A DNA stretch of 64,000 bases from Prochlorococcus sp. AG-409-A10. Its GTDB lineage: Bacteria > Cyanobacteriota > Cyanobacteriia > PCC-6307 > Cyanobiaceae. Shown in pieces: positions 9,889 through 19,308 of the stretch. The position numbers and the translations under genes were made by a program. Where the stretch lies: contig QCJG01000007.1 of the NCBI GenBank assembly GCA_003216175.1, positions 32,878 through 96,877 on the forward strand, given 5' to 3'. The notes under the pieces were generated by a model, which made no database searches, was not told the DNA's origin, and saw only the letters and a program-made list of their open reading frames with translations. Every line of letters starts with the position of its first letter. Position 1 is the first letter of the stretch.

Positions 9889-9911
9889 TTTTTTTTTTTT
9901 TTTTTTTTTTT
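9888..9911 (-). repeat. 24-nt poly-A homopolymer at the phnD start codon
   Basis: On the coding strand, 23 consecutive A residues are followed directly by ATG, whose A makes 24. The run occupies almost the whole aspC-phnD spacer and the position where a ribosome binding site would be. Such tracts are slippage-prone in replication and transcription, and difficult for sequencing. Confidence 0.9.
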
Positions 9912-9913
9912 AT

Positions 9914-11092
9914 TTAAAAATCATTTAATAGTCTTTCTAATCTATCAACTCCATCGTTGATCATTTCATTTGAGGATGCATATGAGATTCTTATGCATTT
10001 GTCATCTCCGAACGCAATCCCTGGGACTATTGCTAGGCCAACCTTTTCTAGTGCCAATTTACAGAAACTTATTGAATCGATATCCTCTAGATTAATTTCT
10101 GGGAAAACATAGAAAGCTCCAGTAGGAGGGACAAAAGAAATTTTTTTTATTTGTTTTAGTCTTTCTGTTATCAATAACCTCCTTTCGCTATAAATTTTTG
10201 CCATTTCATGAACGCAATCTTTTGAGCCCTGAAGTGCGGCAATAGCTCCTTTTTGAGCAAAACTACATACATTACTAGTGCTTTGACTTTGTAAAGCAAT
10301 GGCTTTCTTTATTACCTCTGTATTTCCTGTTAGGTATCCAATCCTCCAGCCAGTCATTGCCCATGCCTTGGCAAAACCGTTGACTGTGAAAATTCTATTT
10401 TTTAAGTCTGGTGCTATTTTTGCGAAACTGTGATGAACTTGATTTGGAGAAATAAGAAATTCATAAATTTCATCACTCATTAAAAAAATTCTTGGATGTC
10501 TTCTTAAAAATTCAGAAATAGTATTCATTTCTTGCCCGGTCAAAACGCAGCCTGTGGGATTACTTGGAGAGTTAATAATTAATAACCTTGTTTTTTCAGT
10601 TACGTTTTCTTCTAGAGAATTGATATCTATTTTGAAATTATCTTTAGTTGAAGATTTAATTTTAATTGGCTTGGCACCAGCTAAAAGTGTTATCTCTGGA
10701 TAACTAAGCCAATATGGTGCAGGTATGAGGACTTCATCTCCAGGATTTAAAACTACTTGAAATAAATTGTATATTGCTTGTTTCCCTCCATTTGTTACCA
10801 AAACATTGTCTATTTTTGTCGGAACTTTATTAATATTTGATTGCTTTTGGGCAATGGCTTCTCTTAATTCTGGATCTCCAGCAGCAGGTCCATAACGAGT
10901 TTTTCCATCTTTTAATGCTCTTAGAGTGGCATCGATAATAAATTCTGGGGTATCGAAATCAGGTTCTCCAGCACTTAAACTACAAATGTTTTTTCCTTCC
11001 GCTTTTAAAGCCTTAGCTTTTGCGCTGATCTCAAGAGTTAGAGAAGGTTTTATTGAGAGAGCTCTTTTAGATATCTGTGATTTTTCAGTCAT
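9914..11092 (-). CDS. aspC: Class I aminotransferase (aspartate aminotransferase type)
   Basis: The PLP-dependent enzyme has 392 residues. It shows SAGEPDFDTP near 40, the NSPSNPTG block, the cofactor aspartate/tyrosine in the motif SDEIYE, the Schiff-base lysine in NGFAKAWAMTGWRIGY, and RISYASS near the C-terminus with the substrate-carboxylate arginine. This pattern fits the aspartate/prephenate aminotransferase group. It is the first gene of the strand block continuing into phnDCE, 25 nt upstream of phnD. The link to phosphorus uptake may only be positional. Confidence 0.9.
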   Translation of the reverse strand: MTEKSQISKRALSIKPSLTLEISAKAKALKAEGKNICSLSAGEPDFDTPEFIIDATLRALKDGKTRYGPAAGDPELREAIAQKQSNINKVPTKIDNVLVTNGGKQAIYNLFQVVLNPGDEVLIPAPYWLSYPEITLLAGAKPIKIKSSTKDNFKIDINSLEENVTEKTRLLIINSPSNPTGCVLTGQEMNTISEFLRRHPRIFLMSDEIYEFLISPNQVHHSFAKIAPDLKNRIFTVNGFAKAWAMTGWRIGYLTGNTEVIKKAIALQSQSTSNVCSFAQKGAIAALQGSKDCVHEMAKIYSERRLLITERLKQIKKISFVPPTGAFYVFPEINLEDIDSISFCKLALEKVGLAIVPGIAFGDDKCIRISYASSNEMINDGVDRLERLLNDF

Positions 11093-11183
11093 CTTCGAAG
11101 CATAACTTCAAAATGTTTTTCTTAGATTCACTTTTAAAGTGAATTGATCTAATTACAAACTTACTACTTAATCAGATACTTGC

Positions 11184-11597
11184 ATGCCTTTGATGAACAT
11201 AAACTTTGTAATTGCTTCAGAAAACCCTAAAGAATTGGCTGGTTTTTATGCCAAGGTCAACTCTGACAAGGCAAAAAAAGGTTTTAATGCAACTCATTAT
11301 TTTATTTCAATAAATAATCGATCCAAAATACATTTTTATCGACCTAATGAGAATCATGAATGGCAAAGGAAAGGAAATTCAACCTCATTATGTTTTCAAG
11401 GTGAACCTTCTGAAGATCCATTCAAAATGATTGAAAGGTGGATTCCTGAGATATTAAAAATAGGAGGTAGTGTTATGGGCATACCAAAATTGGCAAACTT
11501 TGGGGCTGAGCAATGGATTCTTGATCCAGAAGGTAATAAATTCTTGATTTTAGTGCCGTTCCTTTCAAAAGGATCAGATTTGGATGCTCTGATGTGA
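11184..11597 (+). CDS. VOC/glyoxalase-fold protein
   Basis: The 137-residue protein begins with the pattern NINFVIASENPKELAGFYA and ends with EQWILDPEGNKFLILVPF, the two halves of a vicinal-oxygen-chelate module. Function and metal binding are unknown. A second ATG at 11193 is also a possible start. Its TGA overlaps the GTG start of the uracil-DNA glycosylase gene by 4 nt, so the two are coupled. Confidence 0.65.
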   Translation: MPLMNINFVIASENPKELAGFYAKVNSDKAKKGFNATHYFISINNRSKIHFYRPNENHEWQRKGNSTSLCFQGEPSEDPFKMIERWIPEILKIGGSVMGIPKLANFGAEQWILDPEGNKFLILVPFLSKGSDLDALM

Positions 11598-12157
11598 AAA
11601 AAAATAGCGTCTCTGATAAAGACTTTTCTGAAGTTTGTAATTTAAGCAATTCCATAAACAAAATTGTTGTATCTAGGGGCAACCCTCTAGCTAAGTTGAT
11701 GATTGTCGGAGAGGCCCCAGGAGCAAAGGAGGAGGAGTTGGGAGAACCTTTTGTAGGAAGGTCTGGAAAATTACTTGATAAATTGCTTCAAAATGTAGGA
11801 ATTGATATCAACCAGGATGTTTATTTTTGCAACGTGGTCAAATGTAGACCACCCCAAAATAGACGCCCAACAAAGGCTGAAATCCAAGAAAATCTTCCCT
11901 GGTTGTATCAACAAATAGAACTTGTAAATCCCAGGGTAATAGTTCTAGTTGGAGCAACAGCACTAGAAGCGATTTTGAAAATCAAGTCTCGTATTAGTAT
12001 CCTCAGGGGAAAATGGATCTATTGGGAGGACAGACTTGTTATGCCCGTTTTCCATCCATCTTATTTACTTAGGAATCCATCAAAAGAGGAAGGTAAACCG
12101 ATGAGTCTGACTAATTCTGATTTCTTAAAAATCAAAGAAAAAATTGATTTTTTATAA
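11594..12157 (+). CDS. Family 4-type uracil-DNA glycosylase
   Basis: The 187-residue protein has the active-site block GEAPGAKEEELGEPFVGRSG, the VKCRPPQNRRPT block and the HPSYLLRNPS block of family 4 uracil-DNA glycosylases, which remove deaminated cytosine from DNA. The Fe-S ligands look incomplete. The N-terminal CxxC is reduced to one cysteine (VCNLSN), and the position that normally holds the fourth cysteine, before the QQIEL segment, is occupied by Glu/Asn. It starts at GTG, overlapping the VOC gene. Confidence 0.88.
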   Translation: MKKNSVSDKDFSEVCNLSNSINKIVVSRGNPLAKLMIVGEAPGAKEEELGEPFVGRSGKLLDKLLQNVGIDINQDVYFCNVVKCRPPQNRRPTKAEIQENLPWLYQQIELVNPRVIVLVGATALEAILKIKSRISILRGKWIYWEDRLVMPVFHPSYLLRNPSKEEGKPMSLTNSDFLKIKEKIDFL

Positions 12158-12209
12158 TTGCCCTTAAATATGTCATTCTTATGAATTAAAGAGGCTCAAT
12201 TGTTAACTC

Positions 12210-13433
12210 ATGAGTGCGACCCTGGAAAAGAATATGGAAGAAAATAATCTCTCACAGCGATATAGCACCAGAATTATCCGTAGAGATACTAGGACAGTAA
12301 TGGTGGGAGATATTGGTATAGGTGGCGATAATCCAGTTCGGGTTCAGTCAATGATTAATGAAGATACGATGGATATTGAGGGCTCCACAGCAGCGATAAG
12401 GCGATTACATGAAGTTGGATGTGAGATCGTCAGATTAACCGTTCCCACCCTTGCGAGTGCAAAAGCTGTAGGGGAAATTAAGAAGCTTCTAGCAAGTACT
12501 TATATGCCAGTTCCATTGGTCGCTGATGTTCACCATAATGGAATGAAAATAGCATTAGAGGTGGCTAAGCATGTAGATAAAGTGCGTATAAATCCTGGAC
12601 TATTTGTTTTTGAAAAACCAGATCCTAATAGGACTGAATTTACTCAATATGAGATTAATGTAATCAAACAAAAAATTATACAAAAATTCGAACCAATTGT
12701 TAATACTTTAAAAGAGCAAAATAAGGCACTCAGAATTGGAGTAAACCATGGGTCTTTGTCAGAGAGAATGTTATTTGCTTATGGAGATACTCCTTTTGGA
12801 ATGGTTGAATCAGCAATGGAATTTATTCGAATATGTCATTCTTTAGATTTCCACAATATTGTAATTTCAATGAAGGCTTCTCGAGCACCAGTGATGCTTG
12901 CTGCTTATAGAATGATGGCCGACACAATGGACAAAGAGGGGTTTAATTATCCATTGCATTTGGGTGTAACTGAGGCAGGAGATGGGGATTATGGAAGAAT
13001 TAAAAGTACCGTAGGTATAGGCACATTATTGTCTGAAGGTATTGGAGATACTATAAGAGTCTCTCTAACAGAGGCACCTGAAAAAGAAATTCCAGTTGCA
13101 TATTCAATTTTACAAGCGGTTGGATTGAGAAAAACTATGGTCGAATATATTAGTTGTCCCAGCTGTGGGAGAACATTATTTAATCTAGAGGAAGTAGTAG
13201 CAAAAGTTAGAGATGCGACCCAACATTTAACGGGTTTAGATATAGCGGTGATGGGTTGTATCGTTAATGGACCTGGAGAGATGGCTGATGCTGACTATGG
13301 TTACGTAGGTAAAGGTGTTGGAACTATTGCGCTTTATAGAAATAGAGATGAAATTAAGAGGGTACCTGAGGATGAAGGTGTTCAGGCCTTGGTTGATTTA
13401 ATTAAAGAAGATGGAAAATGGGTAGACCCTTAA
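12210..13433 (+). CDS. ispG: 4-hydroxy-3-methylbut-2-enyl diphosphate synthase
   Basis: IspG (GcpE) catalyses the penultimate step of the MEP isoprenoid pathway, converting ME-cPP to HMBPP with electrons from ferredoxin in cyanobacteria. The 407-residue chain has the NPVRVQSM entry motif and three [4Fe-4S] ligands, C316 and C319 (CPSC) and C350 (GCIVNGPGE). The ATG at 12210 is used; a second ATG lies nine codons in. Confidence 0.97.
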   Translation: MSATLEKNMEENNLSQRYSTRIIRRDTRTVMVGDIGIGGDNPVRVQSMINEDTMDIEGSTAAIRRLHEVGCEIVRLTVPTLASAKAVGEIKKLLASTYMPVPLVADVHHNGMKIALEVAKHVDKVRINPGLFVFEKPDPNRTEFTQYEINVIKQKIIQKFEPIVNTLKEQNKALRIGVNHGSLSERMLFAYGDTPFGMVESAMEFIRICHSLDFHNIVISMKASRAPVMLAAYRMMADTMDKEGFNYPLHLGVTEAGDGDYGRIKSTVGIGTLLSEGIGDTIRVSLTEAPEKEIPVAYSILQAVGLRKTMVEYISCPSCGRTLFNLEEVVAKVRDATQHLTGLDIAVMGCIVNGPGEMADADYGYVGKGVGTIALYRNRDEIKRVPEDEGVQALVDLIKEDGKWVDP

Positions 13434-13486
13434 AATTAGAAAATACATTCTAATTGTTTTATTATTAGAAAAAATATTTGATAATT

Positions 13487-14791
13487 ATGTTGCAGAGATT
13501 TTTGAAAATATGTTTATTAATATCGGTTTTCCCTTTGCCATCTTTTTCCTTCCAGGCCAATTCCTCTACTTTGATTACTAACAATCCAAAGGAGATTATT
13601 GATCAGGTTTGGCAAATTATATATCGCGACTTTTTGGATTATTCAGGAAAATATAAGGCAGAAGATTGGATTAAATTAAGAAAGGAAATACTATCAACCA
13701 AATATTTTGATAATGATGATGCATACATTGCTATAAAAGACATGTTGACAGAATTAGATGATCCTTATACAAGATTTTTAGATCCTAAAGAATTCAATGA
13801 AATGAGAATAGATACAACGGGTGAATTGATGGGAGTAGGCATTCAAATCTCTTTAGATGAGGCTAATAATCAAATTGTTGTTGTATCACCAATAGAAGGA
13901 ACACCGGCATTTCACGCAGGAATCAAACCTAAGGATATAATAGTATCTATAAATGGTAAGCCTATTGAAGGCCTGAGTATAGATAGTACAGTTAAACTTA
14001 TTCGTGGTAAAAAAGGAACGAAAGTTGAACTAGGAATAATTAGAGACGATGAGCTGTTAAATGTCTCATTAATAAGAGATAGAATTGAAATTAATGTGGT
14101 TGATAGTCGAATAAATAATACAGTTTCAGGCGCGAAAATTGGTTATCTAAGGTTAAAACAATTCAATGCAAAATCTCCAAAAGAGATGAGTTTATCGATT
14201 AATAAATTAGAAAAACAAGAACCTTTTGGGTATGTATTAGACCTTAGAAGCAATCCTGGTGGTTTGCTTGAGGCAAGCATTGAAATAGCTAGACAATGGA
14301 TAAATACAGGAATTATTGTTAGTACTAAAACAAAAGATGGTATTACTGATATTAGGAAAGCAAAAAGTAGAGCCCTAACTAACAGACCAGTTGTAGTTTT
14401 AATCGATGAAGGATCTGCAAGTGCTAGCGAGATTCTCTCTGGAGCAATTAAAGATAATAAAAGAGGAATATTGGTTGGTAAAAAGACTTTTGGTAAAGGA
14501 CTAGTTCAATCTGTAAGGTCTCTTTCTGATGGTTCAGGCCTAACTGTAACTGTAGCTAAATATTTAACACCAAGTGGTAAAGATATTAATAAAAATGGAA
14601 TAGAACCTGACATTAGAGCTGATCTTTTGTTAAATGATAAAAATAAATTAACGAATTTAGATCTAGGAACTTTAAAAGATAGTCAATATATAGTAGCTGA
14701 AAATATATTACTTAAAAAGTTTAGAGCTGAAAATAATAAAAATTCTTATGACCCCTTAAGATCTAACTTAGGCTATGCCCTGAAAAGATAG
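13487..14791 (+). CDS. ctpA: Carboxyl-terminal processing protease (S41)
   Basis: A periplasmic or lumenal serine protease of the Ctp family, which in cyanobacteria matures the D1 protein of photosystem II. From the ATG at 13487 it has 434 residues; an in-frame TTG lies three codons upstream. An export signal (about 3-22) is followed by a PDZ domain around GVGIQISLDEAN to GKPIEGLS, then the protease core. The catalytic serine is in GSASASEIL (about 312) and the general-base lysine in TFGKGL (about 337). Which Ctp paralogue this is cannot be decided. Confidence 0.88.
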   Translation: MLQRFLKICLLISVFPLPSFSFQANSSTLITNNPKEIIDQVWQIIYRDFLDYSGKYKAEDWIKLRKEILSTKYFDNDDAYIAIKDMLTELDDPYTRFLDPKEFNEMRIDTTGELMGVGIQISLDEANNQIVVVSPIEGTPAFHAGIKPKDIIVSINGKPIEGLSIDSTVKLIRGKKGTKVELGIIRDDELLNVSLIRDRIEINVVDSRINNTVSGAKIGYLRLKQFNAKSPKEMSLSINKLEKQEPFGYVLDLRSNPGGLLEASIEIARQWINTGIIVSTKTKDGITDIRKAKSRALTNRPVVVLIDEGSASASEILSGAIKDNKRGILVGKKTFGKGLVQSVRSLSDGSGLTVTVAKYLTPSGKDINKNGIEPDIRADLLLNDKNKLTNLDLGTLKDSQYIVAENILLKKFRAENNKNSYDPLRSNLGYALKR

Positions 14792-15346
14792 TTAAAACTT
14801 ATCAATTCTTCTATATCCATACCAATCAGGAATAAGTTTTTCATTTCTTTCTTCAGGGTCTGGTATTAAATTTATTTCCCAATTCTTTATTTTTATAGGA
14901 TGCATATCGTCAATTTGTTCCAAACAATTAATACCTGAGTAGTCATCATTATGTTTGTTTTTTAAATTTGTTTCCCAATTCTCTTTTGCTTTTTTCTTTG
15001 CAACAATAGCTTTTTTTGCGACAATTAGATTGAATTCATGCTCTTCATACATCTTATTGGGATTGTATCCGCCTAAATTAACAAACCAAAGTGATAAATC
15101 TTCTATTTGTGGACTAATTAAACTATCTTTATTAGATTTAGATATGACTATTTTATATCCATCCACATATTTAATACGTTTATAACTATCAATATGAAGA
15201 CCGGTTTTCTTCCCTAACCATTGCTTTCTAAGGTCAGGAAATGTATCCTCTATTGTTTTACCTAAAACCCATCTTACATCGTGTATTTCTATATTACTTT
15301 TCGAACTTCTTCCCCCTAATACAACAATAAAAAGGGATAAATCCAT
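14792..15346 (-). CDS. DUF1543 family protein
   Basis: The 184-residue soluble protein of unknown function has an N-terminal DUF1543 unit (LFIVVLGGRSSKSNIEIHDV) and a second similar stretch LWFVNLGGYNPNKMYEEHEF, so it is probably two copies of the domain. It lies 9 nt after nadA on the same strand and is likely co-transcribed with it. Its stop abuts the convergent ctpA stop. Confidence 0.7.
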   Translation of the reverse strand: MDLSLFIVVLGGRSSKSNIEIHDVRWVLGKTIEDTFPDLRKQWLGKKTGLHIDSYKRIKYVDGYKIVISKSNKDSLISPQIEDLSLWFVNLGGYNPNKMYEEHEFNLIVAKKAIVAKKKAKENWETNLKNKHNDDYSGINCLEQIDDMHPIKIKNWEINLIPDPEERNEKLIPDWYGYRRIDKF

Positions 15347-15355
15347 AAGATTAAT

Positions 15356-16327
15356 TTAATTACTCATGTCCAGCATCTTTTTCATAGGTTTATATGCCAT
15401 TGCTCTAATATGTTCATCCATTTTTAATTCTGGGCTCATTTCTTTTAAACACTTATGTACTTTTTCTAAGGTATTCATTCTCATATATGGACATTCATTG
15501 CAACTACATCCATCTAGTCCAGGAACTTCTATATACGTCTTTAAAGGATCTTTTAATCTCATTTGGTGGATAATTCCTGGTTCGGTAAGTACTAGGAATT
15601 TATTTTGTTTACTTTCTTGAGAGTAATTAAGCAATTTGCTTGTTGAACCTATGAAATCAGCAAGATCTAATAGATTTTCTTGACATTCAGGGTGGGCAAG
15701 TACTTCAGCGTTTGGGTGCTTGATTTTTAACTTTATTAGAGATTCTTCATTGAAAGTTTCATGTACAAGACATCTCCCAGGCCATAAGGTTAATTTGCGA
15801 CCACTCTGACGTTCAACCCATCTACCAAGATTCCTGTCAGGTGAAAATAAAATTGGTAAATCTTTGGGTAATTTTTTTACGAGATCAACAGCATTACTGC
15901 TTGTGCAAATCAGGTCGCTTTTTGCCTTTACTGCTGCGCTGCAATTTATATAACTAATAGCAAAATGATCGGGATGTTTATTTAAGAATTTTTGGAAGTC
16001 ATCTGGTTGGCAGTCGTCTGCGAGTGTGCAGCCTGCATCCAAATCAGGAAGAAGAACAATTTTATCTGGACAAAGTATCTTTGCTGTCTCAGCCATGAAA
16101 TGAACTCCACAAAAAACAATTACATCAGCATTTGTCTCCGAGGCTTTTCTAGATAATTCAAGTGAATCACCAATAAAATCTGCTACGTCTTGTATTGCTG
16201 GCTCTTGATAGTAATGAGCAAGAATTATTGCATTTCTTTCTTTACGCAAAAAATTGATCTCATCAGTGAGATTATTGCTTTTATTTGAGACTGATGTATC
16301 AGTCTTGTAATAGGAAACAGTGGTAAT
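15356..16327 (-). CDS. nadA: Quinolinate synthase, probable AUU start
   Basis: NadA condenses iminoaspartate with dihydroxyacetone phosphate to make quinolinate for NAD. Iron-sulfur ligands and active-site blocks are present ([24 protein letters not shown]-like turn, [17 protein letters not shown]). The first conventional start codon is a TTG at 16249, which gives 297 residues but begins inside the conserved [15 protein letters not shown] block. Homologous-looking sequence continues upstream, and an ATT at 16325-16327 would give [12 protein letters not shown] and 323 residues, with GGAAAC 5' of it. I prefer this start, but it is inference. It is divergent from a phosphoesterase gene 53 bp away. 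Confidence 0.9.
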   Translation of the reverse strand: MTTVSYYKTDTSVSNKSNNLTDEINFLRKERNAIILAHYYQEPAIQDVADFIGDSLELSRKASETNADVIVFCGVHFMAETAKILCPDKIVLLPDLDAGCTLADDCQPDDFQKFLNKHPDHFAISYINCSAAVKAKSDLICTSSNAVDLVKKLPKDLPILFSPDRNLGRWVERQSGRKLTLWPGRCLVHETFNEESLIKLKIKHPNAEVLAHPECQENLLDLADFIGSTSKLLNYSQESKQNKFLVLTEPGIIHQMRLKDPLKTYIEVPGLDGCSCNECPYMRMNTLEKVHKCLKEMSPELKMDEHIRAMAYKPMKKMLDMSN

Positions 16328-16380
16328 TAGTTTCCAAATGAACTTGTTGGGGCAGTATAGAGGTTAATTTCCTAAATAAT

Positions 16381-17238
16381 CTGTCAGATATCCGAATTGC
16401 TATCGCGGGTGATTTGCATGGGTCCTGGTGCCAGGATGATCTTGAGTTGCTTTTGGAGCTAAATCCAGATGGTGTTTTATTTGTTGGTGACTTGTCTGAT
16501 GGTGATTTAAGAATTGTTCGGGCTATAAGTAAAATTTCTATTCCCACATCGGTAATACTTGGAAATCACGACAGAGGAAAAGACGGATCTGGGGATATTT
16601 TAAAAGCTCAATTGGATTTGTTAGGTGAAAAAAACTGTTCTTGGAATTTATCAAAATGGAAACAAAAAGAGCTTTCTGTCGTTGGAGCAAGACCTTGCAG
16701 TGGTGGTGGAGGATTTTTCTTAACACAAGAGGTTAAGTCGGTATTCGGTGAGGTCAGTCTTGATGAATCTGTCCTTAGGATTGTTTCTGCGGCTAAGACT
16801 GCACCATTAGATGTACCTTTATTAATACTTGCTCATTCAGGTCCAGTTGGACTTGGTTCAGAGTCTTCTAGTCTTTGTGGAAGAGATTGGAAATTACCAT
16901 CTATGGATTGGGGAGATAAAGATCTTGGTATAGCAATTGATCAAATTCGTAAATTTAGGATTCCAGAATTAGTTGTTTTTGGTCACACTCATCATCAATT
17001 AAGAATTGGGGGGAACCGAACTAGAAAAACTTTTGCTCAAGATCTATGGGGGACGTCATATTTAAATGCAGCTTGTGTTCCAAGAAGAGGTATTGATTCT
17101 GCCGGTGAGAATTTGTGCCATTTTTCTTGGGTTGAGTTCTCGAACGGTAAGCTTGTTCATGCATCGCACAGATGGTTTAGGAATGATGCTTCAATTGCAT
17201 ATATAGAAATTTTATTAAACCAAAAAAATAGTATCTAG
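16381..17238 (+). CDS. Metallophosphoesterase (TIGR04168-like), probable CUG start
   Basis: A calcineurin-like phosphoesterase of about 285 residues. The metal-binding blocks are GDLHG (residues 11-15), VGDLSDGD, GNHDRG, and FGHTHHQLRIGG near the end. The first ATG/GTG/TTG-type start is the TTG of the GDLHG block at 16414, which would remove the first metal ligand. The frame is open back to a stop at 16339-16341 with no standard start. CTG at 16381 gives MSDIRIAIAGDLHG, which fits the family, so I use it. The substrate is unknown. Confidence 0.82.
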   Translation: MSDIRIAIAGDLHGSWCQDDLELLLELNPDGVLFVGDLSDGDLRIVRAISKISIPTSVILGNHDRGKDGSGDILKAQLDLLGEKNCSWNLSKWKQKELSVVGARPCSGGGGFFLTQEVKSVFGEVSLDESVLRIVSAAKTAPLDVPLLILAHSGPVGLGSESSSLCGRDWKLPSMDWGDKDLGIAIDQIRKFRIPELVVFGHTHHQLRIGGNRTRKTFAQDLWGTSYLNAACVPRRGIDSAGENLCHFSWVEFSNGKLVHASHRWFRNDASIAYIEILLNQKNSI

Positions 17239-17269
17239 CAGATTTTATTTTCTTGATAATCAAATGATT

Positions 17270-18073
17270 TTACCTTTGCTCATTTAAATCAGGATCCTTA
17301 AATTTTCTTTCTGCAATCAAATAAGCACCAATTGCAGTGCCTATAAACCCCAAAATATTTCTCATTAAAGGCAAAATATCATTAGTTCTTGTTACCACGG
17401 GAGCAATGCCAAAAATTCCAAATAGCATTATCCAAAGCGGGGAGAGGAGCAAAAGCCATCCTATTGAAAATGATTCATTTTGTTTTCTTGGGGAGGCGGC
17501 GAAACCTGCAATAACTCCACCCAATAGAGAGGTCAATAAAGTCCATTGCCATTGTTCCTGGGGTAGGCCAGGTACAACTTGACAACCACCACGGTCTAAA
17601 CAGGTCTCTACCGCTTTTATAGAAGCTAAGATTGCACCGTCCTCTCCATTATCTCTTACATAAAATTGGTTGCCAAACCTAGTTTGTAATTCCACCCAAA
17701 ATATTCTGGGCATTAGTGCAAAATATGCATCTCCAACATTAAAACTCAATAAATTCCCTCCTCTTGGATCAGCGATTATAAGTAAACTTGTCTCATCAAG
17801 ATTCCAATAGTCTTTGACTGCTAAACCAGGAGTTTTTTCAAATTGAGACAAAACCCTTATTTTCCATCCGGTTTCTTTTTCATATGAATTTAGTGAGTTC
17901 GCCAAATCTAATCTTTGTTTCTCACTCAGAGTTTTTGCAAGATCGATTATGGGTGTTAGTTCGTTTGGCAATAGTTCGGGATTATCGTAAGCAAATGTGC
18001 TTCCTCCCATAGAAAATATTATTACTAGCCCAAGGCAAAAAATTATTGCTTTCTTAAATGTTTGTTTCAGCAT
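17270..18073 (-). CDS. TPM-domain (Psb32/TLP18.3-like) membrane protein
   Basis: The 267-residue protein has an export signal (residues 5-28, ending ...FAYDN), a TPM domain (about 38-175) with the motifs LSEKQRLDLANSLNSYE and SLLIIADPRGGN, and two C-terminal membrane segments (about 185-255). TPM proteins of this type (TLP18.3 in plants, Psb32 in cyanobacteria) are linked to photosystem II repair in the thylakoid lumen. The role here is by homology. It is divergent from the MidA-like gene at 18106. Confidence 0.78.
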   Translation of the reverse strand: MLKQTFKKAIIFCLGLVIIFSMGGSTFAYDNPELLPNELTPIIDLAKTLSEKQRLDLANSLNSYEKETGWKIRVLSQFEKTPGLAVKDYWNLDETSLLIIADPRGGNLLSFNVGDAYFALMPRIFWVELQTRFGNQFYVRDNGEDGAILASIKAVETCLDRGGCQVVPGLPQEQWQWTLLTSLLGGVIAGFAASPRKQNESFSIGWLLLLSPLWIMLFGIFGIAPVVTRTNDILPLMRNILGFIGTAIGAYLIAERKFKDPDLNEQR

Positions 18074-18105
18074 GTGCTTGATTTGCTCTGAACGTATTCT
18101 CCATC

Positions 18106-19308
18106 ATGATTGACCCGACTGCGAGATGTCCTAAATGGTTGATTGATCGCATAAGAGATAGTGGCGGTTCAATTAGTTTCTACAAATATATGGATTTAGT
18201 TTTAAACGACCCTGAAAATGGATTTTATTCAACTGGAAAATTGAAAATTGGTAAGGATGGAGATTTTTGTACTTCACCGTCTTTGAGTAATGATTTTGCA
18301 CGTTTATTAGCTATTCAAATTGTTGATTGGCTTCTCGATCTAGAAAAATCAGGTATTGAAGATGAATTGTTTTCTCTTGTTGAGATTGGACCTGGAGAAG
18401 GAACTTTATCAAGAGATTTGATATTGGCTATTACTGACATTGCACCTACTTTAATAAGTAAAATGGAGCTTGTTTTAGTTGAATTAAATGTAGGGATGAG
18501 AAAACGACAAAAAAAAGTAGTTAATAACTTAGAGGGAATTAAATTTCGCTGGAGCAACATCGAAGATCTCACTTTAAGACCAGTAACTGGGGTAATTATT
18601 GCGAATGAAGTTTTAGATGCGTTCCCCGTAGAGAGATTGGTCTTTGCCGAAAATAAAGTTTTTAGACAAGGAGTTTCTTTGAGAAAAATAAATGATGAAT
18701 ATTCTTTGGAGTTTGTTGACCTCAGGCCCACATCTGCGATTATGAGATTTTTGCAAGATTCGAATAGTCTTTTAAATATTGAGTTTCCACCAAAGGGTAT
18801 TTGTGATCGATGGGTTACAGAATGGCATTGTGATCTGCCGACTTGGTTTGAGCAATTGTCTAAGATTTTAATCAATGGCTCATTATTAGTTGTCGACTAT
18901 GCGATGGAATCGAAGCGGTATTACAACGTAATTAGAGAGGACGGGACTCTTATTTCTTATAGGAATCAAAAAGCAAATCCAAATATTTTGAAAGATCCTG
19001 GTTTGAGTGATTTAACAGCACATTTATGCATTGAATCAACTGTTAATTATGCCTTGATCAACGGATGGAAGTTTATGGGTGAGACTAGGCAGGGACAAGC
19101 TCTATTAGCATTAGGACTTTCAAAATTTATATATTCTCTTCAAAATACATTTAGTCAAGATTTATCCGGCGCTTTAAATCGAAGAGAGTCATTATTGAGA
19201 CTTGTTGATCCAATGGGTTTGGGGGAATTTAGGTGGTTAGCTTTCCAGAAGGACAATGGTTTTGATCTGATGTTAAGCAATCGTTTTCTTGAAGAACCAA
19301 TTAGCTAA
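18106..19308 (+). CDS. MidA/NDUFAF7-type SAM-dependent methyltransferase (DUF185)
   Basis: The 400-residue protein shows the MidA-family signatures [18 protein letters not shown], the SAM-binding loop [28 protein letters not shown], and [10 protein letters not shown]. Mitochondrial members methylate an arginine of a complex I subunit; whether this one acts on NDH-1 is unknown. Its stop overlaps the convergent aroB stop by 8 nt. Confidence 0.85.
   Translation: MIDPTARCPKWLIDRIRDSGGSISFYKYMDLVLNDPENGFYSTGKLKIGKDGDFCTSPSLSNDFARLLAIQIVDWLLDLEKSGIEDELFSLVEIGPGEGTLSRDLILAITDIAPTLISKMELVLVELNVGMRKRQKKVVNNLEGIKFRWSNIEDLTLRPVTGVIIANEVLDAFPVERLVFAENKVFRQGVSLRKINDEYSLEFVDLRPTSAIMRFLQDSNSLLNIEFPPKGICDRWVTEWHCDLPTWFEQLSKILINGSLLVVDYAMESKRYYNVIREDGTLISYRNQKANPNILKDPGLSDLTAHLCIESTVNYALINGWKFMGETRQGQALLALGLSKFIYSLQNTFSQDLSGALNRRESLLRLVDPMGLGEFRWLAFQKDNGFDLMLSNRFLEEPIS

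Noticed and set aside
18315..18875. Minus-strand 186-residue frame inside the MidA-type gene
   Set aside because: It is antisense to conserved methyltransferase motifs, so it is a shadow despite its length.
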